Positions 1 through 12,911 of a stretch of DNA of 64,000 bases are shown here, one piece after another (the first letter of the stretch is position 1; the number at the start of each line of letters is the position of its first letter). Under the pieces are notes generated by a model, which had not been told where the DNA came from, did no database searches, and saw only the letters and a list, made by a program, of their open reading frames with translations. The stretch lies in the NCBI RefSeq assembly GCF_030253575.1, contig NC_080568.1:575501-639500 (forward strand). The letters run 5' to 3'. The position numbers and the translations under genes are program-made. Origin of the DNA: Rhododendron vialii (taxonomy: Eukaryota > Streptophyta > Magnoliopsida > Ericales > Ericaceae).

Positions 1-282
1 TGAGTTGTCTGCCAATTTGGTCGATCCTGTTCATAATTGTGGCCTGAAATATATGCCTTTCTCTGAACATTTTTATTTACCAGTGGTCTTTCTCTGATGT
101 TGTAAATCCACTTGTGTGTTTTTAACTGATTTACAATACAATATCTCAATTGAATTTGGCTTATTTTGGAGAGAAGTCAATTTTCAAATAGTAGAGGGTC
201 TTTCTTTTTTCTTCTATATGATCAGGATATTTAACACACGTGCTCTCTAAATGCTAAAATTTGCTTTTGAGAACTTCACTAG
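1..282 (+). other. Intron of the DUF179 gene
   Basis: AT-rich sequence without a sustained reading frame, ending in a 3' splice site (AG at 281-282). It is read as intron of the gene whose last exon follows. Earlier exons lie outside the window. Confidence 0.6.
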
Positions 283-957
283 GCTGAAACTGCAAGCACC
301 GGCTCTCACAACAAAGACAAAGACGGTGCTCATCTCAATTCAAAACCACTTGGTCTGAAGTGGGCCCACCCAATTTCATCACCAGAGAACGGCTGTGTTC
401 TTATTGCCACAGAATTGCTTGACGGGATTCGCTCGTTTGAAAGAACAGTTGTTCTCCTCCTCAGATCTGGAACCAGGAATCCACGAGAGGGTCCATTCGG
501 AATCATCATAAACCGCCCGCTTCCCAGGAGGATTAAAGACATGGAACCCACAAATCCCAATCTTCGAACGACATTTGCCGAATGCTCTTTGCATTTCGGT
601 GGAGTTCTCGAGACAAGTACGTTCCTTTTGAGAACAGAGAAGAAAACCAAACTTCCCGGTTTTGAGGAGGTGGTCCCGGGTTTGTATTTTGGCGAACGAA
701 ACAGTTTGGATGACGTTGCTGGGTTGGTGAAGAAAGGGGTGCTTAAGCCTCAAGATGTAAAGTTCTTTCAGGGATACGTGGGGTGGCAATTTGATCAGTT
801 GAAAGACGAAATAGAGTCGAAGGGTTATTGGCATATAGCTGCTTGTAGTGCGAATTTGGTACACGGGGCCTCGATGGAGGGTTTGTGGGAAGAGATTTTG
901 CAGTTAATGGGTGGTGATTATTCAGAACTGAGCCGTAAGCCAAAGCAAGATATGTAG
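283..957 (+). CDS. YqgE/AlgH (DUF179, UPF0301) family protein, last exon
   Basis: This is the 3' terminal exon of a plant DUF179/AlgH-like protein. The open frame runs from the acceptor at 281-282 to the TAG at 955-957, about 224 residues. The family core is visible: GCVLIATELLD near the exon start, then FERTVVLLLRSG, GPFGIIINRPL, LHFGGVLE and FFQGYVGWQFDQLKDEIESK, all typical of the YqgE/AlgH fold. The biochemical role of the family is unknown; plant members usually carry an N-terminal chloroplast-type extension, which would lie upstream of the window. The gene converges with the kinase gene at 2193-8859. In Arabidopsis a DUF179 gene (At1g33780) also neighbours a kinase of that family (At1g33770), from memory. 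I see no break in this exon. The exact 5' boundary rests on the AG and on the conserved frame upstream of residue 415. Confidence 0.88.
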   Translation, partial: AETASTGSHNKDKDGAHLNSKPLGLKWAHPISSPENGCVLIATELLDGIRSFERTVVLLLRSGTRNPREGPFGIIINRPLPRRIKDMEPTNPNLRTTFAECSLHFGGVLETSTFLLRTEKKTKLPGFEEVVPGLYFGERNSLDDVAGLVKKGVLKPQDVKFFQGYVGWQFDQLKDEIESKGYWHIAACSANLVHGASMEGLWEEILQLMGGDYSELSRKPKQDM

Positions 958-2192
958 ATGTTTATATGGTAATTGGAAATAGTTTGAGAGGTGGCATTAA
1001 GGTACGTGTTGATCTAAATGTACATATCATCGGTGGAGATTTGAACGAGTAATTCTTGTTTTGTTTAGTGACTGAATACTTGGTAATTTTGGTTTACTTA
1101 TGTAAGCATGCTCTTAATATTATGAAAACAGGCTAGTAATTATGAAGTTCTTTTTGTTGTGGCTGGTTTGGATCATTGATGATTTCTTGCGTTTCCTTAA
1201 AAATGAATAGTTTGAATTATCCAATTAGTTTGATATGACCTTGAAGCAAAACGCCCGGAGAACTAGTTTGGAATATTGACGTCTTGTGTTTTAGAGGGTG
1301 ATGTTTGCTGAATGAACGATTTCGATCAATGTTTTGTGGGTCTAGGATGAGACCGTATATATTGAGTTTTTACTTTTTAGAGGGTCTTGAGATTGGAGTA
1401 TGCAGGTAAGCGTCTCTCCTATTTGGGTGGCTCACTCTGCATTCATCACATTGATCTGAACATTCTTAAAATCATCCAAGCCACACGAATGGATTAATGC
1501 ATCATAAATATCAGAATAGTCTATTTTCAAAATTATACTCGACCTTTGGTTTGGTTACAATAACGAACTTCTGATGTTTGATCGACTCGATGCTGCTTGT
1601 CGATGAAAATATGAGAAATGCAAATTGCATCGTTTAGTATATAAACACAGTATCAAGGTCAGCTTGCAAGTTGTTTCAACATAATTTCTCTCCAGGAGCC
1701 TCTTTTGCTCGATTTTGGGTTGTATTCTAAGCATTGTTCAATGAAGTATCAGATACATTCGAGATTCCATTTCCCAAGCTGTTTACGCAATAACATGCCC
1801 TCTATAAATGTAATGACACCAAACAAACACTGAATCTGTTCCCGTGGAACCGTCACAAGGAAGAACTGGATATGCGTATATGCAATGACTAAGAAACAGG
1901 AACCTTCAGCTGTACATACAATGCAGATTTCCTGCCCCAAACAACTTACAGCAAATCGAAGGAGTCGTCAGGGACAAAAATGGAATGTAATACCCCTAGT
2001 ACAGAAGTGCAGATATGACCACCTCGCTCTTGGATTCAACCATATCAACTGCTTCCAACTCCCGGCAAAGACTGATTACAACTCCCAGCAAAGACTACTT
2101 CCAATTCCCGGTTAAAAAAGCAAGTTAGCTCGGAGACTGATATGGCTGAATTTGATGAGATTCTTTCCTAAAAGGATGGCAGAATCTAAGGA
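958..2192. other. Spacer between two convergent genes (3' UTRs)
   Basis: AT-rich sequence between the stop of the DUF179 gene and the stop of the minus-strand kinase. It should hold both 3' UTRs and polyadenylation regions. I see no further gene or clear repeat. Confidence 0.5.
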
Positions 2193-5100
2193 CTAGGGAT
2201 ACCGAGCGTTTCCATTTTGGTGCTGTGTATTGTTATTTTGATGATCGTAGCAGTTCCTCTTGGTCCTTGCCTTGTCAAGGCGTGCTTTCCGAACTGCCTC
2301 TTGAATTTGTCTTTCGTGCTCCTTGAGCATGTCTTCCATGTTCCCACCTGGGGGCATCAATGGTCCAGAACAGTGGATCCTGCTTTTATTTGGTACATAA
2401 ACCTGAGTAACAACAAAATGGCAAAATGATGTTGTGAACAAACGGCGCACCAAAAATACGAAGCAGTGGAACAAGAATAACATTTTCCTGATCCAGGCAA
2501 TGGCAAATTCGTGTATGTGTAACCCCAGCTAAGAAGTACGTGTACTGATACAGGATAAGGGCATGTAACGACACACTACAGACAAGCGGACAATCATTTT
2601 CTCAGAAATTAAGATACGAATGAGTGGAGGATACTTTGAATAAGGAAATGCATATTCTATATATAAATCAAGGATTGACAGAACAAACAAAACCATTATT
2701 TCTACCGAGGTAGAGATAAAACTGAAATAAGATAATGATTATGAGGATGCGCCTGCGCTTCTTAGGTAGCAGTGTTAGTCCCAACAATGCAAGATTTTGA
2801 GAATGCTTATGCTGCTATGCATGATCAGGATGGGTAATTAAACTTCAGATTATGGGTTATACTGGATAGATAGTTAAATCCCAGAATCTGCATGCAACAT
2901 TATTAGAAATTTGATTTAATGATACAGAAGCAGCATACCCTATCCTTCCCAGACATCCCTTCATCCTTCTTAGAACAATTGGTGTACAAGCCTGCTCCCT
3001 CCTGAGGCATGTAAGATGTCTGTCTTCTCAGATCTGTCCTGCGTCCCGAGGAGCCAATTCTTCCCTCTGGACAATGATGCCGATCCGCTACCTTTTTTGT
3101 CCATGTATATCCTACTGCACTGGGATGAACCATAGAGGCAGAATGGGAGAATCCATTCTTTCCAAGTCCTCCGGGCGGGTCAATTGGGAAACCAGACCCA
3201 CCATCCTCGTGGGGATGATATTTCACACTGATACTTTTAGGATTTGGCTCTCCCTGTGGTCTCTAAGTTAGCCATGAAATTTTTTTGAAGAAAATATGGA
3301 ATACTAAAGGACCTAATAACTATTTGGAAAGAGATACCTGTAAAGTGACCAGTCCCTGTGTATCAAATTCAGGCGTAGGCACCTCTTTGCATTCTCTTGA
3401 ACCTCGTCTTACGGATTCATGTCCGCGTCCTTGTACAGTCTCAGCTTTTCTCCTGTCGTAGTTATTAAACAAATATTAATGTCCGGAGAAAATAACTTGT
3501 CACTACAATGCAGGAAAAGGAGCAAATGAACAATAAATTTTCCATCTACTTTTAGAATTATCAACGCTTCTATTCAAGTGGTTGTCTCCTAGGAAAAGTA
3601 GCTGTCAACAAATCCTGGGTTCGGCCTCTTCGAGGTTACAATGACGCTTTCAATGGTGCTTACAGAAAAGATATTCAAAAGGGAGGTTATGTCTTTTAGC
3701 TGAGGCTTTGCTGCTAGAGAGAGAATTAAAGTATTGGAGATCTCGTTAGGCTGGTCTTCTGTGGTCATTGACAGCGATTCTCAAGTTCTTATTAAGATGC
3801 TTGCTCCTGAAATTGTTGTAAGCCAGCAAGTTTTCATCATATTCTTTGCTTGCATGGTTCTTTCCATGCTTGTTTGTTCAGGTTTTGCGATGACAGGTCA
3901 CAATTGTGCAGCTCATCTGAGCTAGTTTCACTATCAGCTTGGAGGGTTCTTTTTGGAGAAAATTCCATCCTTTTCAGGTTACTCTCAAACACTCTAAGAC
4001 CCCTTTTTGTGAAATCAAGTAGAAGGGTAATTCCAAGAATTGACTGAGTGAAATCATGCACTGCAAAACACAGCAAAGGCTTTTTAGAAGAGGTAGAATA
4101 ATTGCACCAGCATGAATGTGTTAGCATCAAGCTATCAGCTCTGCAAGTAATTTCTGCAGATTCACAACTAACACCATTTAACACATGTCACTAAAAACCT
4201 ACCAAGTCATTCCATATCGACAAAGAATAGATGGAAAATGTTATGCTTCAATATTGAGCCTCTGAATAAGACGGCTCATCCTTTACGCAATGTGAGTTCA
4301 CACTTGACACGTATATTTACTAGAATTATGATACATGCATAAAAGAGTGTACCTTCTTGCTTCCTCCTCTCGAACCTTGACATCAAACTCCTTGCTTGGA
4401 GGATACTTTGGTAAACTTGCTGGATCACAAGGGAATGGCTTTGTCGTGAAGAACTGAACAGCAGAATTCACAATTTTCTGAGAGTGGACTCCAAATGAAA
4501 TAAATAACGGATGCAAAAAGGCAATATACAATAAGGGGTGCATAAACAAATGTGCATCAAAATATTTTCAAACTTTTGACCAGAGCTGCAACCGCAGGAT
4601 TCAAGAATTACTCAATGCATGAAAAATATTCAAACCCAAGAACCAACTTATGAAGAAAAGGAATTCACATAACTCGTGCCACGAACATGTGAAATTTTAA
4701 AGGACTTGACATAGCTAGTTCTTTTTCCCACTTGGAGCCCCTGATAATAAGATCAAGGATGCCACCGAGAAGTGTTCTGTTTTCTACCCTTTGCCTGGGT
4801 TATAGAATTTTTTGATTTTCTAAATTTGTTTTGTTGCATGTCAAAGTTTCATGTGAAGAGCCAAATTCCAGTACTCTGGGAAACCACTTTCTCAAAATTA
4901 CCTCACTACCAAGTGCAGAAGCAGCAGTGCCCCGCTGCTCAGGTTCAATTGTGAGGAGGACATCAATAAGAGCCAAAGCTGAAGAAGGGAAATCCTTGAA
5001 TGTCTCGGCAACACAGCGCCTGTAAGGATGCTGAGGCTTAAAACTAGTAGCATGTGGTAACTTTGATTTCCTCCAGTATTCCTCAGACGGTGAACCACAA

Positions 5101-8100
5101 AACTTGAAAATCTTATGCATTTGCTCAACCTGAGAATAGTTTTGGATGAAGCTATTATGAGTTAACTTCCGTATTGAATCACTAGCATTTTCATACCAAT
5201 AGAGCTTGTTGAACAACCTTAATCATCACTGTGAACAGATTTAAAAACTTTCAAAATAAGTATAGCTAGCTACTAAATAAACCATAGATTGCCAAACCAC
5301 CAAAGCATAACCAATCAGAAAAACATTTGGATGGCGTATGATGTGAAAGGGTCATAGTTAAACATGAGGTGGGAAAATCTTGCAATTTGGGTATTATTCA
5401 GATGAATAAACATGCAAACTATGGAAGCTAGGAGGAGGAGGTAAAATAGTCCAACAAGTTCTGAAATATGAGATGGAAAACACTAGCAATTACTGGTAAA
5501 ATCACGTTTGTTGCAGAAAATGACCCAAAACCAAGGTGGCAATCTAGAATTGTACAGAAAAGAATCAGAAACTAATATCATTTCCAGGACTAAACACTTA
5601 ATGTGACTGTAAACAGAATAAGGGTGTGTTTGGTGTTAGAGCTTGTACCTCCAAAACTAGTATACGAGCTTGGACAGCCTCTCCACTCATTGTCAAATTG
5701 GTTTTGAGTTGGATACTTTAACAAAAGTTGAGGAAGGGAGGAGAAATGATAATTACCCTCCTTTTTTGGCTCTTAATAGGGGAGGAAAGAGAGCAAAAAA
5801 ACTAATGAATCCTATCTCCCACCTCTTTTCCATAAATTATCTTTCTGCTTCTTCTTTGCTAGATTCATTGCATGTAATTTTCTTCCCCTTTCCTCTTGAA
5901 AACTAGACATGAGAAAATATTTTTCTTCTCACTTTCCTTTTCAGTGTAAAACCAACCAAAGGAAAATTAGTACTTATCGCAGAATTTCTCCCTAATTACT
6001 TTCTCTTTCCCTTCCAAAAGTTCCAACACCCTAAGAAAGATTCAAAGAAGAAGATGAAGGATGACAAGAAGAACCTCAATGTCATGCACAAGAAGTACCA
6101 AGTAACAAAATCAAACAATGCAAAAGGAAAATACCTCTGTTCTTCCGGGCATGATTGGCTTCCCTGCGAACAACTCCGCAAGGATGCAACCAGCACTCCA
6201 GAGATCGATGCCAACTCCATACTCAGTTGCACCAAGCAAAAGTTCTGGAGCTCTATACCATAGAGTTACTACACGACTTGTTAATGGCTGCTTTTGATCA
6301 TGCTGAAAAAAGTTTGCCAGACCAAAGTCTCCTATCTTGAGAACCCCATTGTTGTCAATTAGAAGATTTGAACCCTTGATGTCTCGATGCAAAACCCCAC
6401 GACTATGGCAGTGTTCAAGTCCACAAAGAAGCTGTTGCATGTAGCATTTAATCTGCAAGCCCACCACAGTATCACATATATGGGTACCAAGGAAATCAAA
6501 CAGTCCCTGTCCCAAATTTTCTTCCCTTTTTTTTTCACCTTTTGATTTCCCAAATCATTTGATGATTTCAAATAGCTAAAGAACAATATTCTAAGGTATC
6601 CCCTTTTGCCCTTCTCTCTTGAAGTTTAAGTGATAAAGAGCCCAACTAGTTAAATAAACAAAACAGCGGGTAATTTTGGAGAGTTGATAAAATGGACACA
6701 AAAATTTGGGCAAGTATCAAGTCAATCATCAGGTCTTTTGTTTGATATACAAGTTGGCATACAAGCGGTCCAGTCGACGTACTAAACTTCGCAACATAAT
6801 TGACCAAACCAATCCATTTGGATTCATCAGATAAGAACTGCCATATACTTTTCCAAATACAATCCAGTCAGATTCATCAATTTCTTCTCCGATTCTCTAT
6901 TTCAACTAACCAAATTACATTCTTATTTTCTTCCAAAGCTCATAAATTTTAAAATGGATAGAGAGATAAAGAATGAGTTCTAAACAACCATAGTTGTGCC
7001 TTCACAATACAAGCTTAAAATTTCCAGCAATACATGTCATTCCTGTAAAATTTCAAGGTTCAACTTTACATTAAGGGCCCTTGTGTTTGACTGGAGTATT
7101 AATGAAGGGACTCATTGGATAAGTGATCCTGTCGGACTAAAAGTGATGGGATTGATAATACCACATCCCCAAGGTATTACGTGCCCATGGTTTGGGAGAT
7201 AATATATGCAATGACAACAGAATCAACCAAATATTATACGTTCCCTTTAGATATGTAGTCCAAGCCAATGAATTATGACAAAGACCTCATGATTAGAAAA
7301 AAATGAAAGGCATTACCTGTGGTTCAGTGAACTTTATCTTAGGAGATGCTGCAAGACCGGCAAGATCGTGTTCCATGTATTCAAATACAAGGTACAAGCT
7401 TCCTGACACCCTCGAAGTGACTAGACCCTCAAGCTTCATTACATTTGGGTGGTCCAGTTTCCGCAAGACGTGGATTTCCCTAGCCATAAAACGAACACTC
7501 TCTGGATCCATATTTACAAATCGCACTTTCTTCATTGCAACAACTTTGCCAGTTTTTAGGTCCCGGGCCTTATATACACTGCTATAAGTTCCTTGTCCGA
7601 TCTGTATAAACATAAAAATCAATTGAAAGTCAATGAACATCCGTCAAGAACATTAGCCTATGGAATTTTCCAAGTGTAAAACTGACTTCAGAAGTTACAA
7701 ACCTAAGTTATTAGAGAAGTTTTCATGGTATCAAAGGTCACACAAGCATCTATTATTGTTGTCTTTGGCTTCATTTCACAAGACTCTATACCACTTATGC
7801 ATGCCTGTAATTTAAAACCATATAGATGTTTCGAGTACTGCTCCACAGAATTTAGCTAGAAGGGTAACTTGTGTTCAAGAATTATCATTTTGAATTGCAT
7901 TCATCATATGACAACATGCAGCTCAAATTGCTCAATATATGTGAATCATTTCGTGCTTTATACACCTGTTCTTTCGGTACATCTATGCCATTTAAACTTA
8001 GGTTGCAAAGCTTAAGATCAAATTGTGTTCATTTGGCTGCATGATACACCTGGTTTTATGAGATATCACTTCCAAACTTCATGGAGGTCAATTCACATAA

Positions 8101-8859
8101 GTAATGCATACCATGCGGAAAATGATTTTATATCCACTGATGCAGTATGCCCGCTAAACAAGAATCATCCACAATCAAAAAAGAAAGCCACACCCTCTTC
8201 GACATAAATAGAGAATAATTTGGTGTTGGTTGGTTGTCTATTCTAGTCCAGATATCTCTTATCATAAGTCGGTTAAGTAAAGGAACAACCCATTCACGTG
8301 GAAAAACAAGAAAAACTACAATCTAGAGAATCTACCCGTGTATGCCAATCAAAACGCAATTTCAAGAACAAGCTAGTAAATGTAAGAGAAGTAAGAAACT
8401 GACTTTGTTTAACTTCTCGAATGAATCTGCGCTTCGAGGAACCCATCCCTGGATGGCCTCTCCGGCAACTGAAGTTAGCCAAGATGGCCACCCTGCAGCA
8501 ATTTGTTCTCCTTCTGTCCCACGTGGCATGCTGATTATCCGTGACATCGCCGCTTGTCCTTCCATGACTACAACATCCAATGTAGCTCGCCTTTGATGGT
8601 GGCCGCTTATTGGCCTTTCAACAATTCTCGTTTTCTTCTCTTCGTCATCTTGTTTACTCCTTACAGAGCTCCTTACAGAGCTCATACTGGCTTGTACCAC
8701 GGGCTTAGATATCGTGTGAACAGACTCATCGTAAACTACAATCTCCTCTCTCTTTGAGGGAGCAAATGATGGTTCTGAAGATTTATTTAGCTCTTTCTCA
8801 GTCTCATTATCGACAACATAATCATCTGCATTGGATCCTTTAGAGCAAATGCAGCCCAT
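2193..8859 (-). CDS. CDK-like serine/threonine kinase, At1g54610 type
   Basis: Complete protein kinase gene of the plant CDC2-related (CRK/CDKL, At1g54610-like) group. Exons on the minus strand: 8859-8404, 7601-7317, 6452-6135, 5129-4902, 4453-4353, 3452-3338, 3253-2939 and 2402-2193; all junctions are GT-AG and the phases agree, giving 675 aa. The start is MGCICSK, a typical N-myristoylation plus palmitoylation signal, so membrane attachment is likely. Kinase motifs: glycine loop GQGTYSSVY (about 154-162), ATP lysine in AMKK (about 176), HRDIKGSN (Asp about 271), DFG (Asp about 289) and SRVVTLWYRAPELLLG. In place of PSTAIRE the C helix has PESVRFMAREI, so binding to a classical cyclin is doubtful. 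The last 200 residues are polar and low in complexity, including GPLMPPGGNMEDMLKEHERQ near the end, a motif I associate with this family. Substrates are unknown. The gene looks intact. Confidence 0.93.
3680..3822 (+). pseudogene. RNase H-like (RVT_3) fragment of a LINE
   Basis: Inside the kinase intron between exons 5 and 6, on the opposite strand, a short frame reads AEALLLERELKVLEISLGWSS followed by VVIDSDSQVLIKML. This matches the DSDSQVL core of the RNase H-like domain found in plant LINEs and in RVT_3 relics. No reverse transcriptase part is seen nearby. It is best read as a small LINE-derived remnant, oriented against the host gene. Confidence 0.6.
5622..5965. mobile_element. Probable MITE in a kinase intron
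   Basis: Starts with TGTGTTTGGTGTTAG and ends with a partly inverted match (ACCAACCAAAGG). It lies in the intron between exons 3 and 4 of the kinase. The middle shares a short motif (CCACTCATTGTCAA) with the direct repeats at 48333-48690. Ends and target duplication are not secure. Confidence 0.4.
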
Positions 8860-9815
8860 CTTTAGGAATTGCTACCTGTTTTTATCAAATAGGTAAGCCC
8901 TCCAAATTTGCACTACAAGTACCCTTGTGCAATTCCTTTTTCCAATTCTTAAGGCGCCTTTCAATTTTCGATATGTAAAACCTTGATACTCTCCAATTCA
9001 TCCCATTTCTCAATAAGACCACATTCATCCCCAGCGCCAATTTGATGATAGGAATCAAGCCACGACTCGGAATCCTCTTGTAATTCAATGGCTTAGCTTT
9101 TGAACGTAACATAAATCAGAAATTTCTCAAAACAAAGAGCATAGAGCCTATAACTCCAATCAATTTCCCCTCAAACATCCAGAAATTTGCCTCGCCTAGC
9201 GAAAATACCCAGTTCTTCAAAACAACACACGGGTAACGTGAAGAAACAAATATTGAGGGGAAAAGGAGAAAAAGAGGCTCAAAGTGGGCAGGCAGAATTC
9301 AAAATCTGTTGTTACAATCAAGAACAGGAAAATGTCATTAATGTGAAGTTCTCCTGAGGGTGGAATTGAAAAATGTATTTCAAAACAAGAATGGTAAAAT
9401 TGCTAAGAAAGAACGAAACCTGACAAAGGCCCTCTCACAAGAAGAATAAAGAATCAAAACCCAGACCTGAAATCCAGCATTGATAGCATTTATACAATAT
9501 GTTGACCTATATGTACATATCCTTCTGGTTGATGCAGGATTTCTGGTCAAGGTGTTAACCTAAGGGGGAGATTCTGGGTTCCCAAAACAAAAAAAGTTGT
9601 GTTATTGTGTAGTATATTTATTCACAGCCAAAATGTAATCGTTTTGATTTTTTAGAAAATGGGAAATGGGGTGAGAGAAAAAAAACAGAAATTGAAGGAG
9701 ATGGACAAAAATGGCAAAAAAATGGAGAAAAAGGTAAATAAGGAAAGCTTTGAGGGTTTTGAAGATTGATCATTCATTTGGGTTGTGTGTGTGTGTGAGA
9801 GAGAGAGAGAGAGTG
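8860..9815 (-). promoter_or_regulatory. Kinase 5' leader and promoter region
   Basis: Upstream of the kinase ATG (minus strand). A possible acceptor (AAAACAG, near 8877-8883) lies just before the start, and a possible donor (TTTCAG then GTCTGG) near 9467-9472, so an intron of about 590 bp in the 5' UTR is plausible. A CA/CT tract (plus strand GT then GA, 9784-9813) lies further upstream, as is common near plant transcription starts. No clear TATA box was fixed. Confidence 0.4.
9784..9813. repeat. (GT)n(GA)n microsatellite
   Basis: A run of GT followed directly by GA dinucleotides in the upstream region of the kinase gene. Confidence 0.9.
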
Positions 9816-10632
9816 CAGTGAGTTGGGTAGTCCTAGAAATGAGCATGGCCAGAGGTTTTGCAGCATGGTAGTATTGACAATGAAAGGTCGTGGTGGTTAC
9901 AAATTGCCGCGTTGAATTGGAACAGTTTTGAGCTCTTCCCAGTTCCCACAGGGCTGGGATCCTATATCCCTTGTCCCTACCCAAATGTCTACAGTCTACA
10001 TGTCACCCTTGGTCACAAAATATGCATGCATGCGTGTGCTAAAGCGGGAAACAGACCTCAAAGACGAGCTTGAAAACATCTTTTGAAAATTTCCTAAAAT
10101 TCTAAAGTTTATGAGAGAAAAAATTGAAAGTGCAAGCGTAAAACAATAACCGTGAGTACAAGCAGTGGATCCTAGTGTAAAATTGTGAGTAAAAGTCACA
10201 ATCTATCACCACCAAGTTGCTAGTTCAACCGCTTGAATACTTTAAAATTCGTCACTCAGTGCATAAATTCGGGTCTTTATAGCCATTTGATGGAGCTGAA
10301 CATATTATTTCGTGTTCCTAATATACTTTGGAACCTTCACTTTTGCTCGACGCAGATACGGTAAGTCAATGATGCAAATGAATCGAGTCAAATTCGAGCT
10401 CAAATTTTAAATTCGTTAAAGAATTAGTCGAACTCAAACGCTGCGATGTTTGGTAAGGGCCGTAAGGCTATGCTTTGCATTCATAACCAAGTAGCCTATC
10501 TATTTAGCTGATACAAAAAAGTACGTCACCACGTGTCCAAGATTTTGATGAAAGAACTCGCGCCTTTACTCTTTCCTGATCCCGGCAAACCACCTCCGTC
10601 TCCGACCGACGAGCCCCTTGTTACCCAAATAA
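9816..10632. other. Intergenic, no feature recognised
   Basis: AT-rich spacer up to the solo LTR. Short open frames here show no family resemblance. Confidence 0.4.
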
Positions 10633-11716
10633 TGGCAACCTAAAAGGGGAATAGAGTTGCTATATAAAAATGCCACTAAAGATTATCTCTAACAAATTTT
10701 TAATCAAAATAATATGAGCAAATAAAAAGGATAATTAGAGAGATAGAACCCGATTATAGTGGTTCGATCCGGATTTGTCCACGGTCCGGCTTAGTCCACT
10801 TCTCCTTAAGTAATTACTTGAAGGTTTCTTTAATCTTAAAAAAGATTACAAGCAGTAAGTCTCGCGGGTGTTTACAACGACCTTATCCCCTAGCTTTCCC
10901 GAGAAGCTAGTGCAACCGCAAGAGTTTTCTCCGAAAACCTCTAAAAAACAATAACACCCAAATTCAAACCCGAATTTGGTCTTCTAAGCTTTTAAGTGAT
11001 TGACTCAAACATTCGCTTAGGAATTAGGAATTACAAGTACGTGGAGAAAGTGTGAAAATTATCGCTCACGACTTGTACAAATTTTCTCTCAAGAAAAATA
11101 TGAAAGTGGAAGAACAAAGAGAATTTAGACTTTGATCTTTGGAGAATTTTCTCTTGGAATGATATGGAATGATGTAGCTAGGATTGGTACTCATTAATGA
11201 GCTCTTGAAAGCTTATATAGTCATTCAATCTCCTAGTAGCCGTTTTGTAGAGTGATAGAGCCGTTGTAGAGTTAATTTAGGAAAAATATAGCCGTTGAGA
11301 TTTTGCTGATCTGCAGAAATCTGTATAAATATATTATACTACCTGTCGTCCGGCCGGTTGACCGGGAGGTAATCCGCTCTCTCAACCAGTTTGTCATTCA
11401 GTGAAGTTCGGTTGACAACCTCTTCTGTTCAGACAGTCGACCTGTCAACCAATTCGTTCGTCAACCTGTAGCTCAAAATTCAAAATTCATCTGAATAATT
11501 CCGTTAAAGCATGTATTAAGCTTACTAAGTATTTGTAAATATTAAACATTAAATCCAAGAGACTTTATGCAATGTTTCAAAGCCTAGAAAATTTAGTCCG
11601 AAAAAGACTTTTCGATAGATTAGCATTTACCGAAATATCATCAAAATAGATAATATTATTTTTTCAATCATTCATCAAAATAAATATATAATTATATTAC
11701 GTATAATTTTCCAACA
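10633..11716 (-). mobile_element. Solo LTR, Ty1/Copia-like
   Basis: About 1.08 kb. Read on the minus strand it begins TGTTGGAAAATTATAC and ends GGTTGCCA, so it has TG...CA ends. It is flanked by nearly matching 5-bp sites (AATAA and AATTA). The TGTTGG start and the body resemble plant Copia LTRs. No internal coding region is present, so it is a solo LTR. The imperfect flanking repeat suggests some age. Confidence 0.7.
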
Positions 11717-12765
11717 AATTAATATGCTTACGTTTTTCCAACACCCCTCGCTCCACCGCCCTTTGCTTCCCTTCCGTCTCCCTTATCACTCCTATCATCT
11801 CGTAAATCTCTCTCAACAGTAACATGCATCTCTGTAGTCTATATCCACACAAGCTACATTATCAAATTCTCCAATTTTCCAAGCTGAAATCGACCGCATA
11901 AGCGCAGGCTAGTCGAATCACTGAGCCACTTCATTGACAACAGAGGCACAGAGCAGCCTCTCTCTCTCTAAATCAATTTGAGATGCTGATTCGTAACTTT
12001 GAAACTCTACTGCTCGATATCTTCTTTGTCTCGGGTGAAGCTCTAGCTAAGGCTAAGGTTTCGAAAGATTCGTTTTTTGGTTCAAAATCTGGAATCAATT
12101 TCAGGGGAACTGGTACAAACGGATCCCAGCCTGGGTAATTTCTGCAAATTTTTACGCTTCCCTGAACTTTACTCTATACTGTTGGGATTAAATTCTTCCA
12201 CCGGCGTGGCGAAGGTGGGTTTTCCACCACTGCCATTATGGCCCTATCGGGGGTCTATTGTTGTTATAATCTGAACTTTCATTTTGTAAGGCCCACAAAA
12301 TTTTATATCATACACAAAAAAAATCAGCTTGAATTTTATTTATAAAATGGACGGTACAAATTGTCAATACTTTTAAAGTTAAATAAATCGTCTATAATTA
12401 TTTTATGAACAAATTCAAATTTTGATATACCCATGGATATCTAATCAAGCTAAGTTTTTGAAATAAATGTACTATTCTGTGAATTCTATAAAATGAACGG
12501 TTTAGATGACCAATAAACACATGATGGGGCTCATAACGACGGTGTTGAGAACCATGATTTCCGTGGCGGTGAAAGGAATTTAACCTCCTTGTATGTTGCT
12601 CTACTAACAAAACAAAAACCTTTTAAGAACCTCTACTAATGTTGAAGTTGATGGACTGAGAGCAAGACAGCTAGTAAAATGAAGTATATGGTTACTTCGT
12701 AGACTCTCATAGCAAAATAATTCCTGAAGCTATTAAAGTTTTGTTCGGTTCTTAATTTGAAGGTT
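11717..12765. other. Intergenic, possible leader-like fragment
   Basis: Between 11740 and 12280 the sequence is C/T-rich and resembles a plant 5' leader, but no coding exon follows and no family could be named. The rest (12283-12765) is AT-rich with short repeated motifs. I assign no gene. Confidence 0.3.
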
Positions 12766-12911
12766 AATGCTAAGGACATGGATATCTGTGCACAAATCCA
12801 TACAGATGTTTTTGGAATCGTTTAATGTATGTGGGTCCTACATGTTAAATGTAGAGCTTACACATCAAACGATTCCAACCATATTTGTGCTGAATCTGTG
12901 TCTGCAGCATT
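12766..12911. mobile_element. MITE with about 45-bp inverted ends
   Basis: Starts AATGCTAAGGACATGG and ends TGTGTCTGCAGCATT; the two arms, each running to the shared core GGAATCGTTT, are inverted copies with some mismatches. About 146 bp in all, so nearly a pure hairpin. The superfamily is not fixed because no clear target duplication is seen. Confidence 0.75.

Noticed and set aside
10745-10800. GGTTCGATCC as a tRNA B box
   Set aside because: No A box or cloverleaf is present, and the sequence lies within the Copia LTR.
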